Assembly (NCBI RefSeq): GCF_004104375.1
Contig: NZ_QOVM01000001.1
Location: forward strand, 620,001 to 684,000
DNA from: Leeuwenhoekiella aequorea
GTDB taxonomy: Bacteria > Bacteroidota > Bacteroidia > Flavobacteriales > Flavobacteriaceae
Direction: 5' to 3'
Length of the DNA stretch: 64,000 bases
The notes below the pieces were generated by a model. That model had not been told where the DNA came from and made no database searches. It saw nothing but the letters and a program-made list of their open reading frames with translations. The position numbers and the translations under genes are program-made. The first letter of the stretch is position 1. Every line of letters begins with the position of its first letter. Positions 55,800-64,000 of this stretch are shown piece by piece.

Positions 55800-56134
55800 T
55801 GAGTGATCTCAAATGGTCAGAATTTGAACGCATTGAAATGCGGGTAGGTACAATACTTACTGTTAGCGATTTCCCTCAAGCAAAAAAACCGGCGTACCAA
55901 TTGCAAATCGATTTTGGTGAGAAAATAGGTGTTTTAAAAACTTCAGCACAAATTACAACACAATATGACCGTGCTAAACTTGTAGGAAAACAGATCGTTG
56001 CTGTAATAAATTTCCCTAAGAAACAAATTGCAAATTTTATGAGCGAGTGTCTCATACTTGGTGCAGTTGATGACTCTAATGTAACTCTACTTAGTCCAGA
56101 TATGCCTGTAAAAAATGGCCTACGAATTGGTTGA
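55799..56134 (+). CDS. CsaA-like tRNA-binding domain protein
   Basis: A 111-residue OB-fold protein of the tRNA_bind/CsaA type: FERIEMRVGTILTVSDFPQAKKPAYQLQIDFG and the late FPKKQIANFMSECLILGA are diagnostic. CsaA has been described as a chaperone or export-related and tRNA-binding dimer. It is coupled to the upstream gene by a TAATG overlap. Confidence 0.93.
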   Translation: MSDLKWSEFERIEMRVGTILTVSDFPQAKKPAYQLQIDFGEKIGVLKTSAQITTQYDRAKLVGKQIVAVINFPKKQIANFMSECLILGAVDDSNVTLLSPDMPVKNGLRIG

Positions 56135-56166
56135 AAATTTTACTAAATACTGACTAATGTTTAAAT

Positions 56167-56208
56167 AAAAAAATCTCAAATGCGTTTTTAACGTATTTGA
56201 GATTTTTT
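56167..56208. terminator. Bidirectional terminator
   Basis: A long stem (56167-56184 with 56191-56208, one or two mismatches) with A and T flanks. It is shared by the convergent CsaA-like and NTF2-like genes. Confidence 0.85.
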
Positions 56209-56239
56209 AGTTAATGTGAGGCGATAAATTGAGTTATAA

Positions 56240-56734
56240 TTAAAGCTGCGTATGTTCAAAAGTTCTCATTTTCTGTAAATAGAGAGATAGTTTTTTACTT
56301 GACTCCTGCTGAATTTTAAGTTTCATATAATCGCTCCATCCCAATAATAGACCTTTTACTCCTAAGGCTTGTCTCGACCATTTCCAAAGATTAAAATGAT
56401 CTGTATGTTGGAGAATTTTTCCATTCTGAAAATAAAATGTGCCTACTACGTGATTAACAACTTTTCTGCGATTGGGCCCAAAATAATATGTCGCTACCCA
56501 TTTTGCACTACCGGTGTAATCATCTGCCTGAATATCTTCATACTTAATAGTTAGGTCATCTCCTCCACGTTCGATGAGCATGTGCCACATCGCACGAACC
56601 CGATCTCCCTTAATATGACCAAAAGCAGGATCAGCAAACGTAATATTTTTGCCATAACATGCGGTCATTTCTTTGGGATTATGATCTTTAAATGATTTGT
56701 AGAAGGTGTTAAGCAGTTCTTCGTTTGGATGCAT
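56240..56734 (-). CDS. NTF2-like (SnoaL-fold) protein
   Basis: A 164-residue protein with an NTF2/SnoaL-like fold: LLNTFYKSFKDHNPKEMTACY, ITFADPAFGHIKGDRV, and a VVNHVVGTFYFQNGKILQHTDHFN strand pair, with an extra helical C terminus. Such cone-shaped proteins bind small hydrophobic ligands or act as isomerases. Function unknown. It is monocistronic. Confidence 0.85.
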   Translation of the reverse strand: MHPNEELLNTFYKSFKDHNPKEMTACYGKNITFADPAFGHIKGDRVRAMWHMLIERGGDDLTIKYEDIQADDYTGSAKWVATYYFGPNRRKVVNHVVGTFYFQNGKILQHTDHFNLWKWSRQALGVKGLLLGWSDYMKLKIQQESSKKLSLYLQKMRTFEHTQL

Positions 56735-59404
<2,670 letters not shown>

Positions 59405-59427
59405 TAAGTAAAATAGCGTTAAGATGG

Positions 59428-59458
59428 AAAGGGTAGCCAGTTGGCTACCCTTTTTTTT
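59428..59458 (+). terminator. Terminator of katG
   Basis: An 8-bp stem GGGTAGCC/GGCTACCC with loop AGTT, extended by three A-T pairs and followed by eight Ts. Confidence 0.9.
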
Positions 59459-59484
59459 GATACTAACTAAAATTTTTCAAAAAA

Positions 59485-60408
59485 CTATTCCTGAAAAGAC
59501 CAGGCTACAATACGGCTTGATTTATTTCCGGTTCCCAGTGGGATGGTTTTTAATACGTTTACCTCTGCTTTTCTAAGCTGCTTGTAAATACTCTTCAAAT
59601 TATCTTGTTTAGAGACTAAAGTCGTAAACCATTTGCATTGTGTGCCTCTCGTTTTACTTTGTTTAATCATTATTTTGATAAACTCTACCTCACCACCTTC
59701 TGTGATTAATTCATTGCTTATTCCTGCAAAATTCAATTCTGGTTTGGAGTTAGTAGAACCTGTAAGATTTTTTGTTTTTCTACGGGTACCTCTCAAAGCA
59801 TCTTCTTGAGATGCGTGAAAGGGTGGGTTGCACATGGTAAAATCAATTTTATCATCAGGATTGAGAATACCATTAAAAATACTGTCTGCATTTTTTTGTA
59901 ATCGCAATTCAATTTTACCTTTTAAGGAATCGTTAGCTTCAATAATGTTTTCTGCGGAAGCAATAGATTTTGCATCAATATCAGTAGCTATGAAACTCCA
60001 GTCATATTCGGTGACACCCAGAATAGGGTAAATCAAACTTGCTCCTGTACCTATGTCAAGTCCTTTGATTTGACTACCTTTTTGGAGTTCGCCAGTACCT
60101 TCACTTAACAAATCGGCAATAGCGTGTAAATAATCGGCGCGTCCCGGTATAGGTGGGCATAGATTAGCATCAGGGAAATCCCATTTTTCTATTCCGTAAT
60201 AATGATTAAGTAAGGCCTGATTGAGTAATTTTACAGCTTCAGCACTTGCAAAATCAATAGATTCTGTACCGTACTTATTAAGTTTTATATGTTTTCCTAA
60301 CTCAGGAGCTACATTTACAAGAGCTTTTAAATCATACGGTTCACGGTTGCGATTGCGCGCATGTAGAGTTGATTTTATAGTAGGTTTGATGGATTTATCT
60401 TTCTTCAA
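59485..60408 (-). CDS. rlmF: 23S rRNA (adenine-1618-N6)-methyltransferase
   Basis: RlmF methylates A1618 of 23S rRNA. The 307-residue protein has the family start LHARNRNREPYDL, the conserved DFPDANLCPPIPGRADYLH, the SAM loop DIGTGAS (118-124) and the catalytic NPPF (194-197). It starts at TTG 60408, since the homologous region begins within 15 residues. It converges on katG. Confidence 0.95.
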   Translation of the reverse strand: MKKDKSIKPTIKSTLHARNRNREPYDLKALVNVAPELGKHIKLNKYGTESIDFASAEAVKLLNQALLNHYYGIEKWDFPDANLCPPIPGRADYLHAIADLLSEGTGELQKGSQIKGLDIGTGASLIYPILGVTEYDWSFIATDIDAKSIASAENIIEANDSLKGKIELRLQKNADSIFNGILNPDDKIDFTMCNPPFHASQEDALRGTRRKTKNLTGSTNSKPELNFAGISNELITEGGEVEFIKIMIKQSKTRGTQCKWFTTLVSKQDNLKSIYKQLRKAEVNVLKTIPLGTGNKSSRIVAWSFQE

Positions 60409-60448
60409 AATAGCTGTTAGGATTAGTCTATAAAATTAGTATTATGCA

Positions 60449-60826
60449 TCACATCACTTTCTGCGCTAGCAAGCGCTGAACTGCATATACATCTATACTT
60501 TTATTAAATTTTTTAGAAACCGATGGCATATCTTCACTCGAGATCCAGATTTTTAATTCGGCATCCAAGTCAAAGGTACCTGCGGTCTCTAGTGAAAATC
60601 TTGATATATTTTTATAAGGCAAAGACTTATATTCCATTTTACTGCCGGTTAAACCTTGTACGTCTATAAGGATTAAACGTTTATTTGTAAACATAAATAC
60701 ATCGCGGAATAGTTTAAAGCCTAGCTCTACAGTTTCCGTTTCAATAAGTAACCTACCGTATTTTTGAGTAAGTTCTTCAGATGATACTTCACTGGCGTTA
60801 CCCAGTATATTATTAAATAATCCCAT
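60449..60826 (-). CDS. PH-domain protein (bPH type)
   Basis: A 125-residue protein matching bacterial pleckstrin-homology-like domains of the DUF1696/YvbH type: ETVELGFKLFRDVFMFTNKRLILIDVQG is diagnostic. Biological function is unknown; related proteins form rings. It lies 40 bases upstream of rlmF on the same strand and 163 bases downstream of the VOC gene. Confidence 0.85.
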   Translation of the reverse strand: MGLFNNILGNASEVSSEELTQKYGRLLIETETVELGFKLFRDVFMFTNKRLILIDVQGLTGSKMEYKSLPYKNISRFSLETAGTFDLDAELKIWISSEDMPSVSKKFNKSIDVYAVQRLLAQKVM

Positions 60827-60930
60827 TTTATTCTTATTTAAATTTCTTTTAATAACTCGACATTACGCTTGTGACGTTGCTTTGTAAATCTAGCGATTAG
60901 GTCTTTAGTTTTCCAGAAGGATATCATAAA

Positions 60931-60968
60931 AACTAAAAAACTGCAGAATCGATTACGAAACTGCAGTT
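60931..60968 (-). terminator. Terminator of the VOC gene
   Basis: AACTGCAG (60939-60946) pairs with CTGCAGTT (60961-60968) over a 14-base loop; on the minus strand a T run follows. Confidence 0.7.
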
Positions 60969-60989
60969 CTATTCTTTATACAAAGAGTC

Positions 60990-61502
60990 TTATTTTGAGT
61001 AAGCTCCTGATGAATACGTTAATTCATAAGAGTGCGTATAAATCTCAAATACAATCCCAAACGGATCTTCTACGTAACACATTTTAAAGGGCTTGTCTTC
61101 TGGGTAATATTCACGAATAGGCATACGTTGCTTTCCGCCGTAAGAAACTATCTTCTCTATTAATTCTTCAATATTAGGATCCTGAACACAGAAGTGAAAA
61201 AGACCGGTATTGAACGGGTTAAATTCTGGAGCTTCTTTTACGCCGTTAGGAAATGAAAACAATTCAATACCCACGCCGTTTGAAGTTGCTAAATGAGCGA
61301 TTTCAAAAGTTTCCCAGTCATCCCCGAATACATCAATACACATTTGTCCAATAGCAGTATCTTTTTCTTTCTTTACTAGAGAAGGTTCCATAATCGTATA
61401 CCATCCCATAACTTCAGAATAAAACTCTACTGCTTTCTGTATATCTGGTACCGTAATTCCTATGTGAGAAAATGCTTTCGGATAATTTTTAGTTGTCTTC
61501 AT
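60990..61502 (-). CDS. VOC-family metalloenzyme (glyoxalase/dioxygenase fold)
   Basis: A 170-residue vicinal-oxygen-chelate protein with two babab modules: SHIGITVPDIQKAVEFYSEVMGWY, then GLFHFCVQDPNIEELIEKI and DPFGIVFEIYTHS. The expected metal ligands (His near 18, His near 101, Glu near 152) are present. Candidate roles are detoxification or ring cleavage; substrate unknown. It diverges from an HxlR regulator that probably controls it. Confidence 0.85.
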   Translation of the reverse strand: MKTTKNYPKAFSHIGITVPDIQKAVEFYSEVMGWYTIMEPSLVKKEKDTAIGQMCIDVFGDDWETFEIAHLATSNGVGIELFSFPNGVKEAPEFNPFNTGLFHFCVQDPNIEELIEKIVSYGGKQRMPIREYYPEDKPFKMCYVEDPFGIVFEIYTHSYELTYSSGAYSK

Positions 61503-61506
61503 AATC

Positions 61507-61538
61507 TTGTTTTAGACTACAAAATAAGTATATATTTG
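61507..61538 (+). promoter_or_regulatory. Predicted promoter of the HxlR gene
   Basis: TTG (61507-61509), 21 bases, then TATATTTG (61531-61538): a full match to the Flavobacterium consensus. On the minus strand TTATTTTG (61528-61521) with TTG (61550-61548) 19 bases upstream could serve the VOC gene, with one mismatch, so the two promoters overlap. Confidence 0.55.
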
Positions 61539-61551
61539 CTTTAATAACAAT

Positions 61552-61577
61552 AACTTACCTAAAAGTAGTATAGTAAC
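61552..61577. promoter_or_regulatory. Possible HxlR operator
   Basis: ACTTACCTAAAAGTAGTATA forms an imperfect dyad (TTAC with GTA) between the two predicted promoters and the HxlR start. HxlR proteins often bind such AC/GT-ended dyads in their divergent intergenic region. This is a weak call. Confidence 0.3.
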
Positions 61578-61620
61578 CAAAACGAGTTAATTACTGAAAA
61601 TCAGCCGATTAGAATAGCCA

Positions 61621-61932
61621 ATGAATACTGATAATTATTGTCCGCTAAATTATACGATGAATTTAATAGGAAGTAAGTGGAAGCCTTTGGTTTTGTTTCA
61701 TTTACTTGAAGGTCCATTACGTTCTGGAATGTTGCAGAAAAAAGTACCTGAAATATCAAATAAGATGTTTACGCAGACCGTTCGCGAATTAGAAAAGGAT
61801 GGTTTAATTGCTCGGAAAGTATTTCCTGTAGTTCCCCCAAAAGTAGAATATACCTTGACTGCACGCGGCAAATCTTTAGAGTCTATTTTAAAAGCCTTAG
61901 ATCAATGGGGGTTGGAAGACTTGAAAAAATAG
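61621..61932 (+). CDS. HxlR-family transcriptional regulator
   Basis: A 103-residue winged-helix regulator. CPLNYTMNLIGSKWKPLVLFHLLEGPLR is the family signature; Cys7 at the conserved redox position could sense electrophiles or disulfide stress, as in HypR. It diverges from the VOC gene across a 118-base region with overlapping promoters, implying paired control of a detoxification enzyme. Confidence 0.93.
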   Translation: MNTDNYCPLNYTMNLIGSKWKPLVLFHLLEGPLRSGMLQKKVPEISNKMFTQTVRELEKDGLIARKVFPVVPPKVEYTLTARGKSLESILKALDQWGLEDLKK

Positions 61933-61961
61933 CTTTAATATTAATATGTCAAAATAATTAC

Positions 61962-62999
61962 TTAATAATCTCTGCGCTCTACAATTTTTAAGATTCTGCC
62001 ATAACTGATTTCTGCTAAATTCCATTCATAACCATTGAAATCGGTGGTGTTATTAAATTGAATAATAACAGTATCAATATCTTCATGATATTTTGCAATA
62101 CTTTGATAACCCGGAAGTAAACCCGTGTGCTCATACTCATAAATACTGGTGTAAATTTCTTGTTCGCCCGCTTCAAATACAGACCCATCATTTAATGCTC
62201 TTATAAAAACACCCACGTCTTCTGCCGTGGCTATCATTAACCCGGTTTCTTCGGTTTTTAAATCTTCTTCAATTCCTACATAATACCCACTCATCAAATT
62301 AGCGATGTCTATATCCTGAATAGATCCATATGTATTTGTAAGATTTAGTGGAATTAAAATTTCTTCCTTGATGAACTGTTTATGGCTATATTCTACTGTT
62401 TTGTCAATAAGATCTGAAATTAACATGTAGTTTGTATTTGAATATCCGTAGTCTGTATCGGGATCAAAATCTGCCGGTAAGTCTAAGGCATAATTAAGAG
62501 TTTCTTCCTTGCTAGAAGGCGGATTGATATAATAATCGGGATGATCTACAAAGTTAGGAATACCACTGCGGTGTTGTAACATCATCCGTAAAGTGATTTC
62601 ATTAGAATTTTCTATTCGGTCGGCTAGTTCAGGGAAGTATTCAGCTAATGTTTTATCTAATGATAAACGATTTGCCTTAACTAATTTTGTTGTAGCTACG
62701 GCTACATAAAGTTTTGTGATACTAGCAATTTTAAATAAAGCTTTAGGATTTGCAGGTATTTTGTTTTTTCGGTCGTGCCAACCAGCAGCATAAAATTCAG
62801 GTGCTTTATCACCTTGATCTATATATACGATCATACCGTCAAAACCGTAATTTAGCGCCTGATCCAGTTGTTCTTGTACGGTTTCGGGAAGAGGAAGTAT
62901 CCATGCTTTTACTAAAACCCATGGTACAAAGTATAAAGAACCTATACTTGCGGCAATAAAGAGGATTCTAAATACTTTTTTTAATTGTTTTTTATTCAT
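61962..62999 (-). CDS. Beta-lactamase-like serine hydrolase
   Basis: A 345-residue protein of the beta-lactamase/class C PBP fold. An N-terminal membrane helix (about 10-32) anchors or exports it. The active site is Ser93-Ile-Thr-Lys96 (SITK) and Tyr186-Ser-Asn188 (YSN). A third motif (HTG near residue 298) takes the place of KTG. Such proteins may be esterases, D-aminopeptidases or carboxypeptidases; antibiotic resistance is not implied. Its 3' end faces the hxlR gene. Confidence 0.88.
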   Translation of the reverse strand: MNKKQLKKVFRILFIAASIGSLYFVPWVLVKAWILPLPETVQEQLDQALNYGFDGMIVYIDQGDKAPEFYAAGWHDRKNKIPANPKALFKIASITKLYVAVATTKLVKANRLSLDKTLAEYFPELADRIENSNEITLRMMLQHRSGIPNFVDHPDYYINPPSSKEETLNYALDLPADFDPDTDYGYSNTNYMLISDLIDKTVEYSHKQFIKEEILIPLNLTNTYGSIQDIDIANLMSGYYVGIEEDLKTEETGLMIATAEDVGVFIRALNDGSVFEAGEQEIYTSIYEYEHTGLLPGYQSIAKYHEDIDTVIIQFNNTTDFNGYEWNLAEISYGRILKIVERRDY

Positions 63000-63141
63000 T
63001 TTCTAAAGGAGAAACATGTTAGATTCTGCTAATTTAATGAATTCAAAATCAAGCGAACTGATAAATATTATCTGTTAAATCTTCAGATGCTAAATCGAAA
63101 GACTACAAAATTTATTAAGGTTAATAATCTTCATAAATAAT

Positions 63142-63171
63142 AAGAGCGACAATTTTTGGATTGTCGCTCTT
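63142..63171 (-). terminator. Terminator downstream of the thioredoxin-like lipoprotein
   Basis: An 11-bp perfect stem AAGAGCGACAA/TTGTCGCTCTT with an 8-base loop; on the minus strand a T-rich stretch follows. It ends the gpmI-lipoprotein unit. Confidence 0.8.
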
Positions 63172-63194
63172 GTAGTATAAATAGTTAAGAAGTC

Positions 63195-63755
63195 TTATTC
63201 AGAATACGCGTGTTCATACGCTTCACCTTTTAAAATCTTAAGCATATCTTGTTCCAGACTTTCTATAGGATATTCTACAATACGGCCTAGTTCTTTGCCA
63301 TCCTTGCTAAATATAAATGTAGGAACTCTTATAATATTCTGACCATTTTCAAGTCCTTCCGGAGTTTTACGCTCTCGATTTACGGTAATTAAATTAATAG
63401 CTTCTGTCTTATTTACAACATCCAGAATCTTATAAAAGTGTGGCGTCTCACGCTTACTATCTTCACACCAGGTCCCCATAAAAATTGTTATATCGACATC
63501 AACTAATAATGTCTTTAACTCCTGAATGAAGCTGGTGTCTACTCCATAATTCTCATAACCGGAATTAAACCACATTCCAAATTTTTCTGTCTCTAAAGTG
63601 TTGCGTTTTGTAGGGCCCGTAATAACATCCTCATCTTGTTCTACAAGCATTTGTTCTGTGGGTTCCGATACTTGCTTAGCAATTTGATTCTTTGCTTTGC
63701 AGCTCACTAGTACCGTGACAAAAACCATTATGACCGCGTATCTTAAGTTTTTCAT
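63195..63755 (-). CDS. Thioredoxin-fold lipoprotein with single active Cys
   Basis: A 186-residue lipoprotein: signal with lipobox VLVSC (Cys19), then a thioredoxin domain (about 70-180) whose active site reads TWCEDSKRETPHF, one Cys instead of CxxC. RVPTFIFSKDGKELGRIVE has the cis-Pro loop. It probably acts as a monothiol reductase or thiol-binding protein in the envelope. It lies 10 bases after gpmI. Confidence 0.85.
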   Translation of the reverse strand: MKNLRYAVIMVFVTVLVSCKAKNQIAKQVSEPTEQMLVEQDEDVITGPTKRNTLETEKFGMWFNSGYENYGVDTSFIQELKTLLVDVDITIFMGTWCEDSKRETPHFYKILDVVNKTEAINLITVNRERKTPEGLENGQNIIRVPTFIFSKDGKELGRIVEYPIESLEQDMLKILKGEAYEHAYSE

Positions 63756-63765
63756 AGCAACTTTT

Positions 63766-64000
63766 CTATCTAACTAGGCTCTCCTGATCCATTACCGCAG
63801 GTTTTGCTATACCCATCATATCAAGAATAGTTGGAGCCACATCTCCTAAAATTCCGTTTTCAACAACCTTAATTTCGTTATCGACAACAATAATAGGTAC
63901 CGGGTTTGTAGTATGTGCGGTATTTGGAGAGCCATCTTCATTTTGCATTGTTTCACAATTACCATGATCTGCAATAACAATGCTGCTGTATCCATGTTCT
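63766..64000 (-). CDS. gpmI: Cofactor-independent phosphoglycerate mutase, 3' end
   Basis: The reverse strand is open from 64000 to the stop at 63766, giving 77 residues. ADHGN (metal ligands Asp and His), TAHTTNPVP, and GDVAPTILDMMGI are the C-terminal signature of the alkaline-phosphatase-type mutase that converts 3- to 2-phosphoglycerate with Mn. The N-terminal part lies outside the window. A thioredoxin-like lipoprotein gene follows 10 bases downstream. Confidence 0.93.
   Translation of the reverse strand, partial: EHGYSSIVIADHGNCETMQNEDGSPNTAHTTNPVPIIVVDNEIKVVENGILGDVAPTILDMMGIAKPAVMDQESLVR

Overview
The window is a chromosomal segment of a member of the Bacteroidota, almost certainly a marine-type Flavobacteriaceae. 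The evidence is low G+C, a SusC/SusD pair, MraY and FtsZ proteins with Bacteroidota-type insertions or tails, several TTG starts, promoters that fit TTG-N17-23-TAnnTTTG, and flavobacterial versions of IcmF, DUF4197, RsfS-FtsH and LUD-CdsA-Psd-ACBP neighbourhoods. I cannot name the genus from sequence alone. No phage, insertion sequence, CRISPR array, rRNA or plasmid gene was seen; this looks like stable core genome with a few accessory pieces.

Positions 1-17400: the division and cell wall (dcw) cluster. A divergent unit (alpha/beta hydrolase and the start of engB) faces mraZ, whose promoter region carries a 10-bp-phased GTGG repeat array typical of an MraZ box. Then rsmH, ftsL, ftsI (with a PASTA domain), murE (meso-DAP type), mraY, murD, ftsW, murG, murC, ftsQ, ftsA and ftsZ run head to tail with tiny gaps or overlaps and end at a strong terminator. 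murF and ddl are absent; murB lies at 38-39 kb. yqeY and a tRNA-Arg(UCG) follow.

Positions 17400-32400: an unknown membrane protein, prfA, pyrF, a signal-less BtuF-like protein, a SusD/SusC nutrient uptake pair, a PfkB-family kinase with a DUF4197 lipoprotein, purU, and a large fused B12-dependent acyl-CoA mutase (IcmF).

Positions 32400-41740: two adjacent paralogous four-helix-type proteins, an Lrp regulator, then a minus-strand operon of a Cys-rich small membrane protein, a GT2 glycosyltransferase, an ECF sigma factor and an Nramp-like transporter that lacks the usual metal-binding motif. A fasciclin lipoprotein, murB with an aminotransferase, and a two-lobed aspartic protease with a PDZ domain complete the region.

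Positions 41740-56200: DUF1573 protein, valS, a lipid and protein quality operon set (rsfS-ftsH; LUD-cdsA-psd-ACBP), birA, pyrE diverging from a NUDIX gene with overlapping start codons, and a thioredoxin-like/UDG-like/M14 peptidase operon.

Positions 56200-64000: an NTF2-like protein, katG behind a 429-bp leader, rlmF, a PH-domain protein, a VOC protein divergent from an HxlR regulator, a serine hydrolase, a thioredoxin-like lipoprotein, and the 3' end of gpmI. Many genes end at clear hairpin-plus-T terminators, several shared by convergent genes. I found no clear undescribed system; the best leads are the Nramp-like/sigma/GT2 operon, the paralogous four-helix pair, and a tRNA with a swapped 19-56 tertiary pair.
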